From an uncultured Eubacteriales bacterium (GTDB taxonomy: Bacteria; Bacillota; Clostridia; Oscillospirales; Oscillospiraceae): a stretch of DNA of 5,260 nt. The DNA lies in contig USCO01000145.1 of NCBI GenBank assembly GCA_900553135.1, positions 1 to 5,260 on the forward strand, written 5' to 3'. The notes under the pieces were generated by a model. That model ran no database searches. It was not told where the DNA came from and worked only from the letters and a program-made list of their open reading frames with translations. The position numbers and the translations under genes were made by a program. The number at the start of each line of letters is the position of its first letter. Positions within the stretch are counted from its first letter, which is position 1. Below are positions 1 to 4,419 of this stretch, piece after piece.

Positions 1-19
1 CGGCATAATCAAAAAGAAA

Positions 20-46
20 GCCGCCTGGACAGAGCGTCCAGGCGGC
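20..46. terminator. Rho-independent terminator after cotJC
   Basis: An 11-bp perfect stem (20-30 pairing with 36-46, arms GCCGCCTGGAC and GTCCAGGCGGC) encloses a 5-nt loop. On the minus strand it starts 5 nt after the cotJC stop codon and is followed by a T-rich tract (TTTCTTTTT), so it should end the cotJ transcript. The plus-strand side also has a short T tract (TGTTTTTA), so the hairpin could stop transcription from both directions. Confidence 0.9.
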
Positions 47-51
47 TGTTT

Positions 52-687
52 TTATCCCTTGGCCGCGGTGGCCCGGGGCTGGGGTTTTACGGTCCGGTCG
101 AAGGCCGGGTTGGTGAAATAGACGTTCTTGCTGTCCATCTTCTCCTGGCACAGCCGCAGGCATTCGCCGAAGCGCTGGAAGTGGACGATCTCCCGCTCCC
201 GCAGGAAGCGGATGGCGTTGTTCACGTCCGGGTCGTCGCTGAAGCGCAGGATGTTGTCGTAGGTCAGGCGGGCCTTTTGCTCCGCTGCCAAGTCCTCTGT
301 CAGGTCGGCGATGACGTCGCCGGTGGACTGCATCCCGTCGGCGCTCCAGGGGAAGCCGGAGGCGGCAGTGGGGTAGATGCCCGTGGTGTGGTCCACAAAG
401 TAGGGGGCAAAGGGGCTGTTTTTGATCTCCTCCGCCTTCAGATTCCGGGTCAGCTGATGGACGATGGCGGCCACCATCTCCATGTGGCCCAGCTCCTCGG
501 TGCCGATGTCAGTGAGCAACCCCCGAGCCTCATCATAGGGCATGGAGTACCGCTGGGAGAGGTAGCGCATGGAGGCGCCCAGCTCTCCGTCGGGGCCGCC
601 GTACTGGCTGATGATGAAGGCGGCCAGCTTGGGGTTGGGGGTGGCGATCTTTACGGGGTACTGAAGCTTCTTCTCATAAAAAAACAT
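52..687 (-). CDS. cotJC: Spore coat protein CotJC, manganese-catalase family
   Basis: A 211-aa protein that closely resembles CotJC, the inner spore coat member of the dimanganese catalase family. The ferritin-like four-helix fold binds two metal ions. The expected ligands can be placed by spacing: Glu35 (in GPDGELG), Glu65 and His68 (in GTEELGHME), Glu136 (in EDLAAEQKA) and His169 (in REREIVHF). The 33-residue gap between the last two equals that in the Lactiplantibacillus plantarum enzyme, from memory. All ligands are present, so catalase or peroxide-detoxifying activity is plausible, though in spores the protein is best known as coat material. The ATG at 687 follows a GGGAGGAG ribosome binding site lying inside the end of the upstream gene. 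Only 1 nt separates that gene's stop from this start, so the two are almost certainly cotranscribed and translationally coupled. The length is slightly above the roughly 189 aa of B. subtilis CotJC because of a C-terminal tail. Confidence 0.95.
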   Translation of the reverse strand: MFFYEKKLQYPVKIATPNPKLAAFIISQYGGPDGELGASMRYLSQRYSMPYDEARGLLTDIGTEELGHMEMVAAIVHQLTRNLKAEEIKNSPFAPYFVDHTTGIYPTAASGFPWSADGMQSTGDVIADLTEDLAAEQKARLTYDNILRFSDDPDVNNAIRFLREREIVHFQRFGECLRLCQEKMDSKNVYFTNPAFDRTVKPQPRATAAKG

Positions 688-688
688 C

Positions 689-1153
689 TTACTGCTCCTC
701 CCTTTCTCCCACGCACCAGGGCCAGGGGGACTCCAACCAGCGGTATTGCTGGAACTGGGCGGCGGCCTGCTGGGTCAGGGGGCCGTTTTTGGCCTCGTAG
801 GCTGACCGGGCGGTCTGCTCCGCCTTGCTGTACTGCTGAAACAGAGCAAAGGCCTCGCTGTCCTCGGGGTGGGTGTCCAGATACAGGCCCAGCTCGTGGA
901 TCACAAACTCCAGGGCCTGCAGCTCAGCCAGGGGCGTGGCGGGTACCGGGCCGCCCTCCACTTTCAGATAAAAGGGCAGGTTCAGGCCGGGAAATAATGT
1001 CCCGTTGACAAGGGCATCCTGCTGGCTGTACTTCTTGGCTCCCCGCTGCTGAAAGGGGACCAGAGAGACCGCCAGGCTCCCGCAGGAGGGCAGGGTGCCC
1101 TGCTGGTCAGAACAGCCCGTCATGGGACAGGAGCTGCCGATTTCCATATTCAT
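689..1153 (-). CDS. cotJB: Fused CotJA-CotJB spore coat protein
   Basis: A 154-aa protein that appears to join two coat proteins usually encoded separately. Residues about 28-68 carry the CotJA signature (VSLVPFQQ, then GTLFPGLNLPFY). Residues about 72-150 match CotJB (LQALEFVIHELGLYLDTHPED, then QYSKAEQTARSAYEAKNGPL and a WLESPWPW end). B. subtilis has CotJA of about 82 aa and CotJB of about 87 aa as two genes. The N-terminal 25 residues hold three cysteines (9, 14, 24), which might support disulfide cross-linking in the coat. The ATG at 1153 has an AGGAGG site 7 nt upstream; a second in-frame ATG two codons later is less well placed. It is the first gene of the operon with cotJC, and CotJ proteins need each other for coat assembly in Bacillus. 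No stop codon or frameshift lies between the domains. Confidence 0.88.
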   Translation of the reverse strand: MNMEIGSSCPMTGCSDQQGTLPSCGSLAVSLVPFQQRGAKKYSQQDALVNGTLFPGLNLPFYLKVEGGPVPATPLAELQALEFVIHELGLYLDTHPEDSEAFALFQQYSKAEQTARSAYEAKNGPLTQQAAAQFQQYRWLESPWPWCVGEREEQ

Positions 1154-1182
1154 AAAGCGCCTCCTCAGGCATGAAATACTCA

Positions 1183-1211
1183 GAGACCAGTTGTCTCCAA
1201 ACCATCCTATG
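1183..1211 (-). promoter_or_regulatory. Possible cotJ promoter -10 and leader inverted repeat
   Basis: On the minus strand CATAGGAT (1211-1204) matches six of eight positions of the sigma-E -10 consensus CATACAAT and also resembles the sigma-K -10 element. Its position would give a leader of about 45 nt. No convincing -35 element is visible at the right distance, so this is weak. Between it and the gene, 1183-1197 holds a short inverted repeat (GAGAC, 5-nt gap, GTCTC) of unknown meaning. In B. subtilis cotJ is a sigma-E operon, which is the main reason to consider the site. Confidence 0.3.
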
Positions 1212-1235
1212 CCGCCCGTCCCCGGGTGCTACTGG

Positions 1236-1264
1236 GCATAGCCGCCGGTCAGGGTCCATACAAT
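1236..1264 (+). promoter_or_regulatory. Sigma-E-type promoter of cwlD
   Basis: CATACAAT at 1257-1264 is an exact match to the sigma-E -10 consensus. At 14 nt upstream, 1236-1242 reads GCATAGC, matching five of seven positions of the -35 consensus (KMATATT). Transcription would start near A1270-A1271. cwlD is a known sigma-E target in B. subtilis, where sigma-G also reads it. The predicted start site leaves the AGGGGGG ribosome binding site (1271-1277) at the very 5' end of the message. That excludes upstream translation starts such as the GTG at 1226. Confidence 0.72.
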
Positions 1265-1285
1265 AGGGGAAGGGGGGTGCAGCGC

Positions 1286-1993
1286 TTGAAAGGAAGCTAC
1301 CTGTTATGGGGGATGCTGCTGCTGGCGGTGCTCAGCGGCGGCATCCTGGTCCAGACCTACTTTTACCCGGCCCAGCCGGCCTCCGCCTGGCCTGAGTCCC
1401 AGGTCTGCTGGGTCATCGACCCGGGCCACGGCGGGGAGGACGGGGGAGCGGTCTCCCTCAGCGGGGAGAAGGAGAGTCTCATCAATCTGGAGATCTGCCG
1501 GCGGCTGGACCTGCTGCTGGCCTTCTGCGGGCAGCAGACCCGCATACTGCGGGAGGAGGACATCTCCCTTCACGACAGCTCGGCCCAGACCCTGCGGGAA
1601 AAGAAGGTGTCCGACCTGAAAAACCGGGTGGCTCTGGCCAACGCCACGCCCAACGGCGTGCTGCTCAGCATCCACCAAAACACCTTTCCTCAGTCCCAGT
1701 ACCACGGCGCTCAGGTGTTTTTTGGGGCGGAGACGGGCTCCGAGGCCCTGGCCCAGGCCATTCAGGGGAGCATCATCCGCAGTCTGGACCCGGAAAACCA
1801 GCGCCAGGCCAAGCCGGTGGCCGACACCCTTTACCTCATGAACCACGTGACCTGTCCGGCGGTGCTGGTGGAGTGCGGATTTTTGTCCAATCCCCAGGAG
1901 GAGGAAAATCTGCGCTCTGACGCCTATCAAAAGGCCCTGGCCTGCGCCATTACCGCCGCCTGTCTGGAGGTTCCGTCTCCCTTTCAGGCCTGA
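1286..1993 (+). CDS. cwlD: Germination-specific N-acetylmuramoyl-L-alanine amidase CwlD
   Basis: A 235-aa zinc amidase (Amidase_3 family); B. subtilis CwlD is about 237 aa. CwlD strips peptides from muramic acid in the spore cortex so that a deacetylase (PdaA) can form muramic-delta-lactam, the mark read by germination lytic enzymes. Residues about 5-22 are a hydrophobic signal/anchor segment, so the catalytic domain lies outside the cytoplasmic face. Zinc-binding motifs are visible: VIDPGHGGEDGG (His48), Glu63 in EKESLINLE, and SIHQNTF (His130). The catalytic Glu196 lies in VLVECGFLSNP. I chose the TTG at 1286 because AGGGGGG sits 8 nt upstream and the promoter -10 ends at 1264. The GTG at 1277 (238 aa) is the alternative. 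The open frame reaches back to 1226, but that part would be upstream of or inside the promoter. It is divergent from the cotJ operon and monocistronic, ending in a shared terminator. Confidence 0.93.
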   Translation: MKGSYLLWGMLLLAVLSGGILVQTYFYPAQPASAWPESQVCWVIDPGHGGEDGGAVSLSGEKESLINLEICRRLDLLLAFCGQQTRILREEDISLHDSSAQTLREKKVSDLKNRVALANATPNGVLLSIHQNTFPQSQYHGAQVFFGAETGSEALAQAIQGSIIRSLDPENQRQAKPVADTLYLMNHVTCPAVLVECGFLSNPQEEENLRSDAYQKALACAITAACLEVPSPFQA

Positions 1994-2032
1994 AAAAAGA
2001 GGACCGAAGCCCAAGGCTTCAGTCCTCTTTTT
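1994..2032. terminator. Bidirectional terminator between cwlD and the SdpI-like gene
   Basis: A long hairpin: AAAAAGAGGAC (1994-2004) pairs with GTCCTCTTTTT (2022-2032), then a C/A mismatch, then GAAGCC (2006-2011) pairs with GGCTTC (2015-2020) around a 3-nt loop. An A tract and a T tract flank the GC core, so it works in both directions. It begins right after the cwlD stop. On the other strand it contains the last codons and the TGA of the convergent membrane protein gene. Confidence 0.92.
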
Positions 2033-2378
2033 CCTCTTCAAATTTCTGTTTCACCAGGGCGTCTACCAAAAAGGCGGACACACAGAACAGGGCGGCCTCC
2101 ACCGCCAGCACCCAGGGCAGGAAGGAGGCGTAATCCTTGTCCCGCAGCAGGTACATGGCCACGGAAGCGCCCACGGTGAGCAGCACGCCAAGGCGCACCC
2201 ACAGCCGGGCGCAGTGCTTGTGGGCAAAGTCCCAGGCCTCCTGGCTGGACTGAGTCAGGGCGGTGCGGTAGGCCAGCACGCCGCCCTCCCGCTTGGGGGG
2301 ATGGACCTTCCACAGAATGCCGACCACCAGCATGGCCACAGGCATGACTAAGCTTATGATAATGTTCAAGATACTCAT
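2019..2378 (-). CDS. Small SdpI-like three-helix membrane protein
   Basis: A 119-aa integral membrane protein. Three hydrophobic segments are visible, at about residues 3-24, 60-80 and 86-108, followed by a charged, Glu-rich cytoplasmic tail (KFEEEKED). After the first helix comes a conserved-looking stretch, KVHPP..., GVLAYRTALTQSSQEAWDFAH. Its pattern of YRT, a Ser, then EAW and FAH matches the SdpI/YhfL family (PF13630). SdpI is the immunity and signalling partner of the B. subtilis SdpC cannibalism toxin, but many family members have no known role and no toxin gene is adjacent here. The ATG at 2378 has AGAGGA 7 nt upstream; the frame extends to a TTG at 2402 with no good site. It follows the recombinase gene by 49 nt with no terminator, so the two may share a transcript. 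The family assignment is moderate; an immunity function is not supported. Confidence 0.75.
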   Translation of the reverse strand: MSILNIIISLVMPVAMLVVGILWKVHPPKREGGVLAYRTALTQSSQEAWDFAHKHCARLWVRLGVLLTVGASVAMYLLRDKDYASFLPWVLAVEAALFCVSAFLVDALVKQKFEEEKED

Positions 2379-2427
2379 TATTTCATCCTCTTTTTCTAAC
2401 AAAATCAGCAGAGAAGGGGAGAGGTGG

Positions 2428-3474
2428 TCAATTTTCCTCTTCCTTCTTTTCCTCCTTGGGCTCCTTCTTTTTCCGCTTGACCTGGCCCAGGGGATTGGCC
2501 CGGGCAGCGGTGCGGAGATCCTCGTTGTCCACGTGGGTGTAGATCTGAGTGGTGTTCAGGTGATCGTGGCCCAGCACCTCCTGAAGGGTACGCACATCCA
2601 CGCCGTTTTGCAGCATCAGGGTGGCCGCCGTGTGGCGCAGCTTGTGGGAGGAGTATTTGGTGCTGTCCAGTCCCGCCGCCGCCAGATGCTTTTTCACCAG
2701 CTTATGGACCGCCGCCCGGGTGATCCTGCGGCGGTTCCTGGGGGTGACGAACAGAGCGTTTTCATCCACCAGGGTGAGCATGGACCGCTCGGTCATCCAG
2801 TCCTGGAGGGCGCCCAGGCAGGCCTCGTTCAAAAAGAGCATCCGCTCTTTGTTGCCCTTGCCTAACACCCGCAGCTGATTGCCCCGGACGTCGGTGACGT
2901 TCAGGCCGATGAGCTCGGAGATTCGCAGGCCGCAGTTGAGAAACAGCGTCAGGATACAGTAATCCCGGGCCTGATTGGGGCCGTCCACGTTTTCCAGCAG
3001 ATCCACGCTTTCTTCCAAATCCAGGTACTTAGGCAGCGTCTTTTTCAGCCGGGGCGAATCCAGGTCCTGCATGGGGTTTTCGGTGATGAGCTTGGCCTTG
3101 TTGGTCAGGTATTTATAGAAGGACCGGATGGCGGCGACCTTACGGGCCCGGGCAGGCGCGGAAAGGCCGTAGTGCACGTCGTGGCTGTTGGGATGGACGG
3201 CGCGGTCCCGGGACAAGTAATTCATATAAGAATAGACGTCGCTGAGGGTCACAGACCGTACCAAATCCAAATCCACGTCGTCAATGGAGATCTGGTCAAA
3301 CGGCGTGCCCGCCGGGACGCGGCCCTTGTCCAGCTTGAGAAAGCGGAAGAAGTTGCGCAGGTCCAGAAAATATTCGTCCACCGTGCGGCGGGAATGACCT
3401 TGAATGGTTTCGTGATACACTAAAAAATCACGTAAAATCGGTGGTGCGTCAACGCGGTAATCAACCATGGGCAT
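2428..3474 (-). CDS. Xer-type site-specific tyrosine recombinase
   Basis: A complete XerC/XerD-like recombinase, 348 aa from the ATG at 3474 (384 aa if the ATG at 3582 is used). The N-terminal SAM-like DNA-binding domain spans roughly residues 45-170 of the long form (ILRDFLVYHETIQGHSRRTVDEY, then ARKVAAIRSFYKYL). The catalytic domain follows with all active-site residues, numbered on the long form: Arg220 (NCGLRISEL), Lys242 (GKGNKER), His313 and Arg316 (SSHKLRHTA), His339 (LGHDHLNTT) and the nucleophile Tyr348 (TQIYTH). A Lys/Glu-rich tail of about 20 residues ends the protein. I prefer 3474 because family similarity begins at VDYRVDAP. The first 20-25 codons after it are unusually AT-rich, as at many real starts, and the extension runs through inverted repeats and hairpins. 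Against this, no Shine-Dalgarno sequence precedes 3474 or 3468, while 3582 has a weak GAGAGG buried in a hairpin. Similar proteins are common chromosomal genes in Oscillospiraceae, so it is probably resident rather than carried by the element. Confidence 0.85.
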   Translation of the reverse strand: MPMVDYRVDAPPILRDFLVYHETIQGHSRRTVDEYFLDLRNFFRFLKLDKGRVPAGTPFDQISIDDVDLDLVRSVTLSDVYSYMNYLSRDRAVHPNSHDVHYGLSAPARARKVAAIRSFYKYLTNKAKLITENPMQDLDSPRLKKTLPKYLDLEESVDLLENVDGPNQARDYCILTLFLNCGLRISELIGLNVTDVRGNQLRVLGKGNKERMLFLNEACLGALQDWMTERSMLTLVDENALFVTPRNRRRITRAAVHKLVKKHLAAAGLDSTKYSSHKLRHTAATLMLQNGVDVRTLQEVLGHDHLNTTQIYTHVDNEDLRTAARANPLGQVKRKKKEPKEEKKEEEN

Positions 3475-3476
3475 CT

Positions 3477-3507
3477 GGGGCCAAAACGGGCTCAGCGGGG
3501 CCAAAAC
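3477..3507 (+). repeat. Tandem 11-bp direct repeat upstream of the xer gene
   Basis: GGGGCCAAAAC occurs twice, at 3477-3487 and 3497-3507, with a 20-bp period, close to two helical turns, so both copies face the same side of the DNA. They lie directly upstream of the preferred xer start. Short direct repeats of this kind are used as operators or as arm-type sites of integrases; nothing here decides between these. If the long form of the xer gene were real they would be coding, but the two copies fall in different reading frames. Confidence 0.6.
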
Positions 3508-3514
3508 CCCGGGA

Positions 3515-3532
3515 GGAGGCGTTTTCGCCTCC
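3515..3532. other. GC-rich hairpin 3 of the repeat array
   Basis: A 7-bp perfect stem, GGAGGCG (3515-3521) with CGCCTCC (3526-3532), around a four-base loop (TTTT on the plus strand, AAAA on the minus strand). It has no T tract in either direction, so a terminator role is doubtful. It is the last GC hairpin of the alternating hairpin and inverted-repeat series between the two recombinase genes. Confidence 0.55.
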
Positions 3533-3538
3533 CTCCTA

Positions 3539-3564
3539 GTCAACAAAATTTTTATTTTGTTGAC
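3539..3564. repeat. Perfect AT-rich inverted repeat, candidate recombination site
   Basis: GTCAACAAAAT (3539-3549) and its exact reverse complement ATTTTGTTGAC (3554-3564) are separated by 4 nt. Read with 10-bp arms the spacer is 6 nt, giving a 26-bp site. That is close to the 28-bp architecture of Xer dif sites (11-bp arms, 6-bp centre), although the bases do not match the Firmicutes dif consensus. It is very AT-rich inside GC-rich surroundings. It sits just upstream of the resident xer gene. The XerS/difSL system of streptococci likewise keeps its site beside the recombinase gene. Its use as a crossover site is inference. Confidence 0.7.
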
Positions 3565-3583
3565 TCGTTTCTTGAAATTCATT

Positions 3584-3599
3584 GCCGCCTCTCGGCGGC
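3584..3599. other. GC-rich hairpin 2 of the repeat array
   Basis: GCCGCC (3584-3589) pairs with GGCGGC (3594-3599); on the minus strand the loop is GAGA, a stable GNRA-type tetraloop. It lies immediately upstream of the ATG at 3582 and covers the only Shine-Dalgarno-like bases of that start, which argues against efficient initiation there. It lies between the two long inverted repeats. Confidence 0.6.
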
Positions 3600-3616
3600 T
3601 TCTTCATAGTACTCGT

Positions 3617-3643
3617 GTCAACAAAATGGCCGGTTTTGTTTAC
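3617..3643. repeat. Second inverted repeat with the same arms, candidate recombination site
   Basis: GTCAACAAAA (3617-3626) faces TTTTGTTTAC (3634-3643), one mismatch from a perfect inverted repeat, across a 7-nt spacer TGGCCGG. The left arm is identical to the arm of the repeat at 3539-3564, while the spacer differs completely. Same arms, different centre and a total length of 27 bp are what a family of tyrosine-recombinase core sites would look like. The sharing of arms is seen directly; the function is inferred. Confidence 0.65.
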
Positions 3644-3645
3644 CT

Positions 3646-3662
3646 GGAGGGAACCTCCCTCC
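3646..3662. other. GC-rich hairpin 1 of the repeat array
   Basis: GGAGGG (3646-3651) pairs with CCCTCC (3657-3662) around a 5-nt loop. It starts 2 nt after the inverted repeat at 3617-3643 and completes an alternating order: hairpin, inverted repeat, hairpin, inverted repeat, hairpin. No T tract follows on either strand. The neighbouring minus-strand bases (3663-3690) are purine-rich with several AGGAGG-like strings but no well-supported gene. Confidence 0.5.
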
Positions 3663-3710
3663 CATCGAAGCCCCTTCCCTCCTTCCATCAGAGTTATCCT
3701 ATCTTACCAC

Positions 3711-3742
3711 GGGCTCAAAAGCCCTGTCAACTGGGTTTTGAC
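3711..3742. other. Small hairpin and GTCAA/TTGAC repeat at the recombinase 3' end
   Basis: GGGCT (3711-3715) pairs with AGCCC (3720-3724) around a 4-nt loop, just past the stop codon of the small recombinase. With no T tract it would be a poor terminator. Directly next to it GTCAA (3726-3730) faces TTGAC (3738-3742) across 7 nt. This second repeat includes the stop codon and repeats the outer bases of the two longer inverted repeats further left. Confidence 0.35.
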
Positions 3743-4242
3743 TTTGCCCGACGCTTTGCCTCCAGGAGTTCAGCGGCCATGACGTAAACCATGGTCGTGG
3801 CGCAGTCGGAATGGTTCAGGGCCCTCTGGACCCGCTTCACGTCCCCGCAGCGGCGCAGCAGCTCCACGGCGTAGACCTTGCGGAAGCTGTGGGGCGCAAT
3901 GTTCTGCCGGATGCGAAACGCCCTAGCGGCTCGCTTCACGTCCGCCCATACGGCCTGACGGGTGCGGTGCTTCCCCGGGCTCCGCCCTGGGAAGGCCCAC
4001 ACCTCCCCGGCCTGGGCTCTGATTTGGTCCAGCAGGTCCCGGGGCAGATTGACCCGCCGCCGCTTCTTGGTCTTGGCCTCGGTAATCCAGAACTGAGCCT
4101 TGAGGTCCTGGGTCTTGAGGCTGACCACATCCCCCACCCGCAGCCCGGTCTGTAAACAGACCCGGCATACCAGGCGATTTGACGGGGTCAGGGCGGCCAG
4201 CACATGTTCCATCTCCCGGCGCAGCAGGTATTCAGTGGTCAA
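3727..4242 (-). CDS. Minimal tyrosine recombinase, catalytic domain only
   Basis: A recombinase of 171 aa (177 aa from the ATG at 4260), about half the usual integrase length. The whole N-terminal core-binding domain is missing; the protein starts a few residues before the catalytic domain. The active site is complete, numbered from the ATG: Arg41 (LQTGLRVGDVVSL), Lys63 or Lys65 (EAKTKKRR), His124 and Arg127 (IAPHSFRK), His150 (ALNHSD) and Tyr159 (TTMVYVMA). It therefore looks active rather than decayed. FimB/FimE inversion recombinases (about 200 aa) are also short, so a size-based comparison is fair, but I see no specific similarity to them. I chose the TTG at 4242 because AGGAGG lies 9 nt upstream; the ATG at 4260 has no ribosome binding site and would add MRRRRR. 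It overlaps the end of the upstream small ORF, implying translational coupling. The DNA targets may be the inverted repeats just downstream (inference). Confidence 0.85.
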   Translation of the reverse strand: MTTEYLLRREMEHVLAALTPSNRLVCRVCLQTGLRVGDVVSLKTQDLKAQFWITEAKTKKRRRVNLPRDLLDQIRAQAGEVWAFPGRSPGKHRTRQAVWADVKRAARAFRIRQNIAPHSFRKVYAVELLRRCGDVKRVQRALNHSDCATTMVYVMAAELLEAKRRAKSKPS

Positions 4243-4381
4243 TCTTCTCCGCCTCCTCATCCATCCAGGACAGGACCACCGCCGCCGCCCTCAGATGGCC
4301 CAGCAGCAGAAGCTTCTGGGCCACCTCGCCATAGTAGTGGGCCCGCAGGGCGCGCCAGGTGTCGTTCAGGTTTTTTTCCAC
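4232..4381 (-). CDS. Small 49-aa protein of unknown function, coupled to the recombinase
   Basis: A short ORF between the rep and recombinase genes. It starts at GTG 4381 with a textbook AAGGAGG site (4396-4390) 8 nt upstream; an in-frame ATG at 4399 would give 55 aa but has only a poor site. The product begins MEKNLNDTWRAL, has a hydrophobic, Leu/Ala-rich middle (EVAQKLLLLGHLRAAAVVLS) and an acidic end (WMDEEAEKIDH). It reads as one or two amphipathic helices, not a clear membrane segment. I do not recognise the family. Its stop lies inside the start region of the recombinase gene: 11 nt of overlap with the TTG start, 29 with the ATG. The coupled position suggests a partner or regulator of recombination, for example an excisionase-like or accessory DNA-binding factor, but no helix-turn-helix is evident and this remains a guess. 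Confidence 0.65.
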   Translation of the reverse strand: MEKNLNDTWRALRAHYYGEVAQKLLLLGHLRAAAVVLSWMDEEAEKIDH

Positions 4382-4419
4382 ACACTTTGCCTCCTTCATA
4401 TCCCGACCCCCTTGGGGCT

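Noticed and set aside
181..1008. Long plus-strand open frame opposite the cotJ operon
   Set aside because: It is antisense to two well-recognised genes, has low-complexity Gly/Val/Ala/Pro-rich composition and crosses from one gene into the other, as expected of GC-rich shadow frames.
1226..1285. Upstream GTG start for cwlD giving 255 aa
   Set aside because: The -35 and -10 elements of the sigma-E promoter lie at 1236-1264, inside this extension, and no ribosome binding site precedes 1226.
1304..2041. Long minus-strand open frame opposite cwlD
   Set aside because: It lies opposite the full-length cwlD gene with its conserved motifs, runs through the terminator, and its translation resembles no family.
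3539..3564. Canonical chromosomal dif site
   Set aside because: The length is close to 28 bp but the arms do not match the Firmicutes dif consensus as I know it, so only a dif-like geometry is claimed.
3539..3643. CRISPR array
   Set aside because: There are only two related repeats, each internally symmetric, with structured GC hairpins instead of unique spacers and no cas genes.
3539..3643. Invertible phase-variation promoter of fim type
   Set aside because: The inverted copies are only 4-80 bp apart, and I find no credible -35/-10 pair between them. Minus-strand TTGACA at about 3616-3621 has no matching -10.
3536..3688. Minus-strand 50-aa open frame (starting MEGGKGLRW) through the repeat array
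   Set aside because: It has only a weak AGGA upstream, and its content is dictated by the inverted repeats and hairpins (it repeats a VNK...FVD pattern for that reason). Non-coding structure explains it better, though conservation in relatives would reopen the question.
3467..3787. Plus-strand frames of 106 and 66 aa over the inter-recombinase region
   Set aside because: They read through the hairpins and repeats, have no ribosome binding site, and show no recognisable domain.
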